From Bretschneidera sinensis (taxonomy: Eukaryota > Streptophyta > Magnoliopsida > Brassicales > Akaniaceae), in NCBI GenBank assembly GCA_023935145.1, contig CM043700.1, forward strand, positions 32,763,501 to 32,827,500: a DNA stretch of 64,000 nt, in the 5' to 3' direction. The position numbers and the translations under genes were made by a program. Shown piece by piece: positions 9,424 to 18,018 of the stretch (position 1 is the stretch's first letter; the number at the start of each line of letters is the position of its first letter). The notes under the pieces were generated by a model, which had not been told where the DNA came from, did no database searches, and worked only from the letters and a program-made list of their open reading frames with translations.

Positions 9424-9855
9424 TGTTGGATCATAAACTTGATCCATTATGGGAGCCCAAATCCAAACCCAATCAAATTGGAGTCCAAGTTCATAATCAA
9501 AGATCCAAAACTACAAGTCTTCTACCTAGAATTTTATAGGTGTGGTAGTTGTGCATGTGAATCATTTGGTAACCTAAAATATTGTTAGAACCACCAAGAA
9601 AAATGAGGTGTATGGTTATTGTAATTTTGGATTAGTTTATTTGTGTGGTGTAGGATTGTTCTTAAGTAGTATAAATACCCCTCCCTATTTTGGTTTAATC
9701 ATCAAGAAGAAGAAGTAAGAGCTTCTAAGTGAGTGAAGAAGCAAAGTCTTATAAGAGTGAGTTCTAATATCTTGTTTCTTTTGAGTGAGAGTGCTCTTGT
9801 AATATCTCTTTGAGTTTGAATAAGAGTTGTTTGTGTGAGTGTTTAATTTCAAACA
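9424..9855 (+). repeat. 3' LTR of Copia-P
   Basis: This 432-bp LTR has the same boundaries as the 5' LTR. The purine tract AAGGGGGGG (about 9415-9423) lies directly upstream and the GTTAC target copy (9856-9860) directly downstream. A TATA box lies at about 9670. Confidence 0.95.
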
Positions 9856-9860
9856 GTTAC

Positions 9861-10280
9861 GTCATAGCCAAGTCATATTTAAACACGCTGCTCCAGTCTC
9901 AGGAAATTTTCCTCAAGCAGAAGGCCTGTGTTAAGTGGCTAAAAGAGGGGGATAGAAACTCAAAAATTTTCATTCATATATTAAGGAGAAGCAGTCTCAT
10001 CATCCTTTCAAACTCAAGCTTGAGGATGAATTGTGGCTAAATGATAATTAACAAGCTGATTGGTGAAGCAACCGTTAATCATTTCTCCACTATAATCAGG
10101 ATAATTATGAATATTGTGGCATTCCTGAAGAAGCTGAAATTTGGTAAAGAAGTTCAAGATACCTGATGGCTATACTGGTCATTTTTTCATGGGAGACTAC
10201 TTACCTAAATCTATTATTGCTACAAACTTAGTTCTTTTGCTTAAAGTCACTAATCCATTGGCTTTCAGATTTAAGACCTA
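9861..10280 (+). mobile_element. LINE ORF2 fragment, second piece
   Basis: This continues the LINE from 3631. It encodes FLKQKACVKWLKEGDRNSK, a hallmark of plant LINE ORF2 upstream of the reverse transcriptase, then with frameshifts a GPDGYT-like PDGYTGHFF and LPKSIIATNLVLL followed by NPLAFR. Stops and indels are frequent, so this is an old pseudogene. Homology ends near 10280 at an inserted fragment. Confidence 0.7.
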
Positions 10281-10545
10281 TTTGGATTTTACTTCAAAAA
10301 TCCCCCTATTTAAAATTTAGGTAAGAAATACAACCACAACAATTAAATTGACAAAACAAACAAAGAGTAAACATCCACCAACAATTTCGTTATTTTATTA
10401 ATTTTCAACTACAACTTTAAGAAGAGCAAAATTGTCAAATTCTCACCCTAAAATCATAATACAACAAAAACTCTTAATTTAGCTCTAGTTGTAAGTATCA
10501 TCTCTACTTGATTAACAGACATTGATAAAAAGACCTTCAAGGGAA
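10281..10545 (-). mobile_element. Fragment related to the LTR remnant at 14395-14826
   Basis: This interrupts the LINE. It shares a series of short blocks with 14430-14620, including AAATTGACAA, TTTTATTAATT, ACTTTAAGAA and TCTCAC. It has no coding capacity. I infer an old LTR fragment. The strand is inferred from the better preserved related copy. Confidence 0.4.
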
Positions 10546-11197
10546 ATATGCTTTTGAAGGTGTATATGGCCAAGGCTCACAATAGGTTTGAATGGAGTTT
10601 TCTTCTTTAAACATTAAGAAAGTTTTGATTTGCAGAAAAATGGAGTGATCTAACATACAATTGCTCTGGCACTTCCAAGAAAGTCACCTATCTTCTGTTT
10701 GCAGACAATCTGCTAATGTTCACTAATGGGTCTAAACAATCTCTATAGAATTTGTTGGCTTTAATTCATAAGCATTAGCAAGAAAGTGGGCAACTCAGGA
10801 ATACTATCAACAATTGTTTTGTTGTCGCTAAGAAAACGTCGAGAGCAAGGTGCAATCTTTTTTTTTTTTTTTTTGATAAAGGACAATTTTATTCAACAAA
10901 GGATAAGTTTTCACCCTAAACTAGGAATTCTCTACTTGGACGTGCCTTTTTTAAAAAGTAAGACAAAAATGAGTTATTTTGAAGGTTTGATTCTCAAAAT
11001 TCGCAAAGCATTGATAGGTGGAAGCTAACATTCTGTCTTACGGAGGTAAAATAACTTTGATAAACTCAGTTTTAACCTCCATGTCATTGCACATATTGGC
11101 TGCCATCAAAGTCCCTAGTAGTTTTATAGACAAGCTTCACTCCATTTTTTCTGCTTTCCTTTGGAATAACAAGGGTTATGCTAGGCATCATTGGGTT
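10546..11197 (+). mobile_element. LINE ORF2 fragment, third piece (reverse transcriptase core)
   Basis: This piece carries a decayed reverse transcriptase: AHNRFEWSFL (near 10570), the catalytic motif reading FADN instead of FADD (10698-10709), then after a run of 17 T residues (10858-10874) the downstream block FHPKLGILYLDVPFLKSKT and GGKITLINSVLTSMSLHIL (11045-11100), ending LWNNKGYARHHWVS. The T run plus GATAAAGGACAATTTTATTC resembles an antisense LINE or SINE tail and may be a separate small insertion. The piece is cut at AGTTG (11198-11202) by the next LTR element. Confidence 0.7.
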
Positions 11198-11202
11198 AGT
11201 TG

Positions 11203-11749
11203 TGTTATTGATGGAGACAATTGTTATTGGTGTCCAAGTGGGAGAAATAAAACAATGAACTTTTGGTGGAGTGGAGACATGAAAAAAAGGAAGGACAAGA
11301 TAAAAAGAGGCCAACAATTGCCAATTTGGACTTTGCTAGCAGTTGCCAAATTGGCATTTTCTAACAGTTGTCAAATTGGACTTTGCCAACTGCCATTTCT
11401 TTTTATCTTGTTTTGTGTTCACACTTTTGTGTTCACATTCATGTTCACACTCAATCTTGTTTTATGTTCACACTCAATACTGAGCCTATAAATAGACATT
11501 GAAACTTTGGTTTCAATATCAACATCTTAACACACAGAAGAAGTTAGTGTGAGAGACAGAGTGTCTTGTAAAATCAAAGTGAGTGGCTTTTGTAACAGAG
11601 CACTGCTCTAGTTTTCTCTAGGGCTTCTGCCAAATACTAAACTACTCTGGGTGTTGATCCGAGGAGTAGGCTCATTGCCGAACCTCGTTAAATCTCTGTG
11701 TTTGTTTCTTTGTGTGCGTGTTATTCGAATTCTTGCTATTTCCTTAACA
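11203..11749 (+). repeat. 5' LTR of the 11203-13741 element
   Basis: This 547-bp LTR has a TATA box TATAAATAG (11487-11495). It holds subrepeats built around GCCAAATTGGC-like palindromes (11328-11390) and short GTGTTCACA repeats. Confidence 0.9.
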
Positions 11750-11896
11750 ACTGGTATCAGTGCGTTTGGATTACTCACAAATCTGCTGAGAACACCCATT
11801 GCCCAAGAAACCCTTAACCGGTTTCTCTCATTTTCTTAGATGATACACATCCTAAGGATCTTTTGTGTAAGGCTGAGATCTTTCCTCTCGAACTCC

Positions 11897-12579
11897 TCAC
11901 TGAGTTGAGATGTAAACCTTTTCATCCTCTTCATGCTGTTCCAAAACCAACAGCATATTAATGACATAGATGAGGATACTCACCATCTTCTCCACCTTGT
12001 ATTCAGGTGAGAAAGTTTTTGTGAAACCTATGTCTTCTCTTCTTGTGAACCCATTCGCCACCAGCCTAGCCTTGTTCCGGACTTCATCTCTTGGAGGGTC
12101 CTTTCTTTGATCTTGTAAGTACACTTACAATCCACAACTCTCTGATTTCCCGGAATATGCACTAATTCTCAGAAGTTGTTATTCCTCAAAGAATCAATTT
12201 CTTCCTCCATAGCTACCTTCCATCTTGGCGAATCCTTACACTCCATGGCATCCGTGTAAGTTTCTTGTTCACTCATCTCTACTTCTGTCCAAGGAGCTGC
12301 TGTATCCACAGCATCCACAAAACCATATCTTGAAGGTGGTCTGACCAGCCTTTTTTTTGTGAGCTGATAGTCCTTCCGACTCCCGTCATCATCAACTTCA
12401 AATTCAACCTGAACTGAATTCTCCTTGATGCTATGCTCCACAAGAACCAAACTGGTTTGCTCACTAGCCCCTGCAGGGTTAGTTTTCTTCCAAATATGTT
12501 GGTTCATCATCTCCAAGATACACTTTCCCGAAATCACTCTGCACATAATTTTGGAGTATCTCCTTCTGACAGGTAGCAT
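11897..12579 (-). pseudogene. Inverted Copia reverse-transcriptase N-terminal fragment
   Basis: On the minus strand, 12579-12169 encodes the integrase/reverse-transcriptase linker (VRPPSRYGF) and the opening of the domain (TDAMECKDSPRWKVAMEEEI, ending LRNNNF). 12124-11897 continues with KARLVANGFTRREDIGF. The element's LTR, primer site and purine tract are all in plus orientation, so this interior block is reversed relative to its element. Stops and frameshifts are present. Confidence 0.75.
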
Positions 12580-12639
12580 GAAAAGATGAACCGAAATCTA
12601 TAACCCACAAATCATTACGTACAGTAACAGAAAGAATCA

Positions 12640-13130
12640 TTGGCTTGGGATGAAGTGTTTGCTGAGGTATTTGAAGGCTCAGTGGCAGTCGGTGGTAGCA
12701 CTCTCAACAATTGAGGCTGATTACATAGCGACTACGGAAGCCATAAATAAGGCTATGTGGTGCAAAGGGTCGTTGAACGAGTGGGAGGTCTTAAAGAGCA
12801 GGTGGTAGTGTCTTCGGATAGCCAAAGTGTGGCACTTGTGGAGGAATCTGGTGTTCCATGAGGGGACGAAGCATATAGATGATTAGTATCATTATATTCT
12901 GAAAAATGGTACAAAATGATGCATTCATGTTGACAAGAATACCACGGAAGAAAGTCCTGCAGATTTAGGCACCAAGGTTCTACCTTTAAGAAAGTCCAAT
13001 CATTGTCTTGGACTTCTTAGGAATGGAGTCGTGAGCAGATTCATAAATCATCCAGGCAAGGAGCGGAAGACTGTTACGATTGAGAAGCTGAAAGAATGTT
13101 TAGCTTCGATCGGTCTTCACACCTGAAGAA
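12640..13130 (+). pseudogene. Copia RNase H fragment
   Basis: On the plus strand, with frameshifts, this encodes WQSVVALSTIEADYIATTEA and a decayed TKHID-like region, then ESPADLGTKVLPLRK, a late RNase H / C-terminal signature of Copia. It lies in the element's own orientation, directly beside the reversed reverse-transcriptase block. Confidence 0.7.
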
Positions 13131-13208
13131 GCGGAAGAAGACTCACACCTAGTTTTTGACTATGTGAGAATTTCGTTACAAATAGCAAATTGTCTCCAAG
13201 TGGGAGAT

Positions 13209-13741
13209 TGTTATTGATGGAGACAATTGTTATTGGTGTCCAAGTGGGAGAAATAAAACAATGAACTTTTGGTGGAGTGGAGACATGATAAAAAGGAGGG
13301 ACAAGATAAAAAGAGGCCAGCAATTGCCAATTTGGACTTTGCTAGTAGTTGCCAAATTGGCCTTTGCTAACGGTTGTCAAATTGGACTTTGCCAGCTGCC
13401 ATTTCTTTTTATCTTGTTTTGTGTTCACATTCATGTTCACACTCAATCTTGTTTTATGTTCACACTCAATACTGAGCCTATAAATAGACATTGAAACTTT
13501 GGTTTCAATATCAACATCTTAACACACAGAAGAAGTTAGTGTGAGAGACAGAGTGTCTTGTAAAATCCAAGTGAGTAGCTTTTGTAACAGAGCACTGCTC
13601 TAGTTTTCTCTAAGGCTTTTGCCAAATACTAAAATGCTCAGGGTGTTGATCCGAGGAGTAGGCTCATTGCCGAACCTCGTTAAATCTCTGTGTTTGTTTC
13701 TTTGTGTTCGTGTTATTCGAATTCTTGCTATTTCCTTAACA
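13209..13741 (+). repeat. 3' LTR of the 11203-13741 element
   Basis: This 533-bp LTR lacks one 14-bp repeat unit relative to the 5' LTR. I count about eight differences in the first 200 bp. The purine tract precedes it and AGTTG follows it. Confidence 0.9.
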
Positions 13742-13746
13742 AGTTG

Positions 13747-14045
13747 GTCGAAAATAACCTGTCCCATTGCTGAAGGTGGATTGAGTATTCGAAACTTGCA
13801 CCAGGTAATGCGCTCGCTTCAAGCAAAATTTGGCTGGAATTTAATGTCGGGTTCCTCGTTCTAGGTATCTTTTATGTGCAACAAGTACAGCTACCCCACT
13901 GTAGCTATGCATGAATCCAAACCTATTTGGTCATTTCATTCTTGGAGAATAATTCTCCATCTTCTTCCTGAACTAAAGAAACAATCACTTTGGTTAATTG
14001 GTTTTGGTAATTATCCCTGACTCACGATAATTGATGTCCCTCTCT
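13747..14045 (+). mobile_element. LINE ORF2 fragment, fourth piece
   Basis: Coding resumes with SKITCPIAEGGLSIRNLHQV, the typical WxKICxPxxEGGLGIR-type block downstream of the LINE reverse transcriptase, and continues as decayed C-terminal ORF2 (LLCNKYSYPTVAMHESKPIW). It ends before a T-run at 14061. Confidence 0.7.
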
Positions 14046-14060
14046 TTTGTCTATTGAGGA

Positions 14061-14290
14061 TTTTTTTTTTTTTTTTTTTAACAGCAAAAAGATTATTATT
14101 AATAAGCATCAACAGATACAAGATAATACGGTACTAAAACAGAACCCAAGGCACCAACACCCACCACCCACCCGGAAACACAGCTAATTTACACCAGATA
14201 CAACAAAAACATACAAAGACCAAGAGACTTGAAGAACAGCCACTAAACAGAAGCAGCAGAAACAATCTGCAGATTGAGCTTATTGCCTAA
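14061..14290 (-). mobile_element. 3' end of an antisense LINE (poly-T run then LINE tail)
   Basis: Nineteen T residues (14061-14079) are followed by AACAGCAAAAAGATTATTATT. Read on the minus strand this is a transcript end in TTTTTGCTGTT plus a poly-A tail, as seen in plant L1 elements. No coding domain is left. Confidence 0.55.
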
Positions 14291-14394
14291 TACTTCTGTT
14301 GTTGCTTGCCTTCACAACGTGGAGCTGAAAAATTCTTTTCTTCTCTTATTATCTTCCGAGTAAAGGGATTTTTTAAATTTGTTTTTATTGGGAT

Positions 14395-14957
14395 TTTATC
14401 TTTAAAACCCATCTACACAAGTTTGTAATAATAAATTGACAAGCAATCAAACAAACAACTATCAAGTACAATTTAATATGGTTCGGCAACCTTTTTGTGT
14501 ATACCATCAACAAACTCACAATTTTATTAATTCTTAACAACTTTAAGAAAAACAAAATTATTACTCTCACAATCCAAAATTCTCGATACACCAAAAGCTC
14601 TCCACATAGCTTTAGTTATAATATTAGAATTATGAGTGTGTTTTAAACCTTCTTTAAGACTCTCTTCATATAGATGATATTTTCCTAATACTATTAATAA
14701 AAGAGCAACAACATAATAAATTACTACCATTCCTCCTATTAGAATAAACAACCATAAAATAGGAAACAACTTTTCTTTAATCAATTAGAAGTTTTCGTTG
14801 TGGGGAATTGAATCAAAATCCCAACAAATCTCCATTTTGACTCAAATTCTTCACACCTCATCAACAAATCTAACTTTCTTCTTGGTTGGTGTGATCTTCC
14901 TTTTGGTTCTTCCATATCTCATTTACCTCTCAAGCAAAACTCTTACCATCCAGCACA
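14395..14957 (-). mobile_element. Remnant of a minus-strand Copia element: 3' LTR end, purine tract and adjacent internal sequence
   Basis: On the minus strand, AAAATGGAGATT is immediately followed by TGTTGGGATTTTG (LTR boundary at 14826). This is the standard purine-tract/LTR junction. The LTR extends left to about 14395 (uncertain). About 130 bp of 3' untranslated interior remains to the right before a CACTA end at 14958. No coding domain is preserved. Confidence 0.5.
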
Positions 14958-15110
14958 CACTACAACAAATTTGACATATACGACGGTCAAAATCCGTCAC
15001 TAAAGACCAAAAAACCGTCGGTACGACCCTTTTTGGCTATATCGACGGTTTTAAAAAGCATAGAAGAAAAAAGTAACTATAGGGATATACCGACGATTTT
15101 ATTACCTAAT
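14958..15110 (+). mobile_element. CACTA (En/Spm-type) transposon terminal fragment
   Basis: Begins with CACTACAACAAAT, a typical terminus of plant CACTA elements, followed by sub-terminal motifs in both orientations: CGACGGT, CCGTC, ACCGTCGGT, TCGACGGTTTT and ACCGACGATTTT. The other terminus is not recognisable in the window. The boundary at about 15110 is where the sub-terminal motifs stop. Confidence 0.65.
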
Positions 15111-15681
15111 ATGTTGTTTCGTTATTCATGGTTTATTCACGGCTTGGTTCCACTCAGTTAGTCCATGATTGGTTTGTCGAAATAATAATTGCATGCTTCA
15201 CTTGTTAGGAGTTGTTGCTTTCCAAGAACTCAAGGCGATTGTTGGGAGAATTTCTTGAAATGAGGTTGTTTATCAAAACAAGAGGGAGAGAGAAAGAACG
15301 GCTTCAAGCCACGATCAAGTCGCTTTCCTTAAGGTTTAATTCACCTCTCATAGTGTAAAAGGGTTTCTAAAGAATTTCTTCTAAAATACAATAAAATTAT
15401 GTAATTATTCTGCATTTTGCAGTCCTAAAGAATAACTCATAGTAGCTTCTATGAGTTATACACACTTTTTTAGTGTTTAATCAGTGTGTCTTTTCCTTAG
15501 AGATAATTTTCAGTCAAGGACCAATTTTCTTTTCTTTTCTTTTCTTTTCTTCTCTCCTTTGATTTTCTAAACATCTCAAACTTAAAATCCAATTTTAATG
15601 TGAAAAAACATCAACAACGATTTCAGGCAAAACCACGACTCAGTGGTTCTTCAATCTCTTTTAATTCTTACTCTAGTTCTC
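15111..15681. other. Unassigned spacer
   Basis: I recognise no gene or named repeat here. It contains a pyrimidine run of TTTTC repeats (15524-15552). The inverted-repeat right arm starts at about 15682. Confidence 0.4.
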
Positions 15682-15689
15682 CATGTTTT

Positions 15690-15800
15690 TTTTGCTTTCA
15701 CAAACGCCTCTCATATGATCAACAAATGCCTTGTGGATTATCTAAACTGAAAAAACAAATATTTAGAATGGGTCAACCTTGACATGAGTTTCCAGTTACA
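15690..15800 (-). pseudogene. Lectin-like exon copy 4 of the right arm (truncated)
   Basis: On the minus strand this matches the start of copy 4 at 2362-2455: the flank with ACACATACACTATTGTA, then a diverged lectin start and the block ending GTTGATCATATG. A short stretch encoding a GQPxxx-like segment (from around TTGACCCATTC) resembles the functional exon's CQGRPIS region, which the left copy lacks. The arm ends inside this copy. Confidence 0.6.
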
Positions 15801-16125
15801 ATAGTGTATGTGTTTTTCGAACAATTACTAAAAAAATAATTAAATCAATGGATGTTAAATAGAAATAAACATTTGCACTCAAAAAAAGAAGATTTCTTCA
15901 ATTATTAAAGAGGATAATGGATACTACAAAGATAATTGATCATTAGATAGCCAAAATTTCAGATAAAAGTTAAAAAAAAAAAATCTAAAACAAGAATCTT
16001 AACAAGTCGCATGCCCTCAACGATGTGAGAGACTGGACACTACATCTCGATGAGTTCATCCCAACGAAGCCCAAAGGGGCTCTCTATGAAATCCTATGGA
16101 AACTTTAACATAAACCGATTTTATT

Positions 16126-16339
16126 CTAACAAAGAACCTCCACAGCAAGCCTTTTAACTCCAACATCAGCACAATCAGCTAAACCAAATTTATCCTCTGA
16201 AACATCAATGGAACATGTCTCCTTTTCAACACATTCATTTTGTGAGATAGACAATGCATCCTTTTTGCCTACACATGCCTTTCTCAAATGACAATACAAT
16301 GAGGCATAAGGCGACCATTGACATGGTACAAGGCATTGG
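16126..16339 (-). pseudogene. SUEL lectin exon copy 3 of the right arm, frame intact
   Basis: On the minus strand this encodes the C-terminal lectin half in frame (KACVGKKDALSISQNECVEK to KRLAVEVLC and stop), parallel to 1866-2032. It differs at several residues (for example LADC versus SAVC). The open frame begins in the joining sequence at 16368, in a segment containing VPCQWSPYASLY. Confidence 0.7.
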
Positions 16340-16394
16340 ACAAGCACGATGGTGACATTCTCTCTCACATCTTGACGTCCTCGTTAACTTGCTT

Positions 16395-16570
16395 GTTAGG
16401 AACTTTTTTATTTTGTGCTCAAAAACAGGCTTTTTAACTCCAACAGAAGCACAATCAGTTGAATCAAATTTTTTCTCCGAAACATCAATAGAACATGTCT
16501 CCTTTCCAACAGATTAATTTTGTAAGACAGACAATACATCATATTCGAACATGATTTTCCAATTACAATA
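16395..16570 (-). pseudogene. Decayed lectin-like exon copy 2 of the right arm
   Basis: This is the counterpart of 1525-1751 but has lost about 80 bp between the first cysteine and the DVLSVL segment. It retains [18 protein letters not shown] coding and the GVKKP-like end, with stops. Confidence 0.65.
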
Positions 16571-16880
16571 GTGTATGTATTTTTCGAACAATTACTATAA
16601 AAAAAAAATTTAAATCAGGGCATGTTAAATAGAAATAAACATTTACACTTAAAAAAGAAAATTTTCTTCAATTATTCAAGAAGATAATGGATACTACAAA
16701 GATAATTGATTAGATGGCCAAAAGTTCAGATAAAAGTTAAAAAAAATCTAAAACAAGGATCCTAACAAGTGGCATGCCCTCAACGATGTGGACACTACAT
16801 CTCGACGAGTTCATCCCAACGAAGCCTAAAGGCGCTCTCTATGAAATCCTATGGAAACTTTAACATAAACTGATTTTATT

Positions 16881-17974
16881 CTAACAAAGAACCTCCACAG
16901 CAAGCTTTTTAACTCCAACATCAACACAATCAGCTGAACCGAATTTGTCCTCTGAAACATCAATGGAACATGTCTCCTTTCCAACACATTCATTTTGTAA
17001 GATAGACACTGCATCATTTTTGCCTTCACATGTGCCTTTCTCAAATGATCCACAAAAGCCTTGTGGATTACCAAAACTAGCAAAATGAATCTCTGAAATA
17101 GGTCGACCTTGGCATGACAATTCCAATGTATTTTTGTCATAAGCATGAGCACATGCTTTTCCAATCACAACAGTTTGAAAATTTACTTGTGAGGGATTGC
17201 CACCAAACTCTTCAAATAAAACCAACGTATTCACATCATTTTCCATAAATGAGCGCGGAACATGATACCTAACAAATCGAACAATCAAAATTGCAAAGGT
17301 GATAAGTTTTGAGATAAAAAATAATGAAAATTTGCATAAAAAGATTAAATTAATCTCACATACCATCTTTGAGTTGGTTGGCCACAACCTGAAGCACAAT
17401 TGTCGCCGTTGTATGATTGACGATAATCACAAATATCATTGCTACATCCATCTTCATCAGCAAGAAAGCTTGGCCAATAACGACCAATACTGTGACCATT
17501 AACCCAAGCTTCACCTTTACCAAGGCCTAGCAAATCTACTACAACAGGATCTTTTCCTAAAGGAGCTTTGAAAGTAGTCTGAAAATATAATATTATCAAA
17601 TTATAATTAGTAATCTTATTAATTAATGTCAACAAGAAAAAAAAAATTTAATTAGTAAGTAATATTACTAATTAACTCTCACATACCTTATACCATGTCA
17701 TCATTTTATTTGAAGGAAGACTTTCTGTTGACCACTTTGAAGCACTAGATGAATTTGAACTAAAAAGTTTGTTCCCAAAGCCCCGCAATCCAATCTTATA
17801 ACTCCATTTATGAGAAGACAAATCTTTAACTACTCTTTCATCACCCTTTCGCCCAACTAGTTCAACTGGACCAGGAATTCCACTTTGAATCAAATCAAAC
17901 TGGTAACCATAATTCTGTTCAAACAAAATAGTAATAAAATTTTGTCATATTACAGTCTAGATTTAAAAAGGACA

Positions 17975-18018
<44 letters not shown>

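Larger units (their letters stand above)
4478..9436 (+). pseudogene. Copia-P gag-pol polyprotein, one frame with eight stops and a nested insertion
   Basis: A single frame runs from the gag start to the 3' LTR. In order it encodes gag (4478-5131, with NYDNWSIKMKALLGAHDVW), an Arg/Gly-rich stretch and the CCHC knuckle CYNCQKFGHYASEC (near 5345), protease (WYLDSGASNHM, near 5501), the pre-integrase domain with RFGHL (near 5900), integrase (HTDVCGP to SDRGGEF, 6817-7230), the integrase C-terminal region (7268-7640), reverse transcriptase (near 7890-8650) and RNase H (ending DIFTKPLTSEDF, near 9370). Stops lie at 5129, 5468, 7223, 7253, 7886, 8042, 8147 and 8207. I see no frameshift. The reverse transcriptase active site reads YVDY instead of YVDD (8468-8479). 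The element cannot make its own functional enzyme set. Confidence 0.9.
3637..9855 (+). mobile_element. Copia LTR retrotransposon (Copia-P), complete but inactive
   Basis: Boundaries are exact: two 432-bp LTRs beginning TGTTGGATCATAAAC and ending CA, a 5-bp target duplication GTTAC (3632-3636 and 9856-9860), a tRNA-Met primer site after the 5' LTR, and a purine tract AAGGGGGGG before the 3' LTR. The domain order gag, zinc knuckle, protease, integrase, reverse transcriptase, RNase H identifies Ty1/Copia. I count about 11 differences between the LTRs (about 2.5 percent), mostly transitions. At a commonly used plant rate this would be about one million years, as a rough guide only. The element sits inside a LINE and carries a nested solo LTR. 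Confidence 0.95.
11203..13741 (+). mobile_element. Non-autonomous Copia-type LTR element with rearranged interior
   Basis: LTRs of 547 bp (11203-11749) and 533 bp (13209-13741) begin TGTTATTGATGG and end TTAACA. The target duplication AGTTG (11198-11202 and 13742-13746) is exact, and the LINE frame resumes after it. The length difference is one 14-bp indel. A tRNA-Met primer site (TGGTATCAGTGC, 11752) and purine tract (AAGTGGGAGAT, before 13209) are present. The interior is only 1.46 kb and contains Copia fragments in both orientations, so it cannot encode a polyprotein. Confidence 0.9.
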
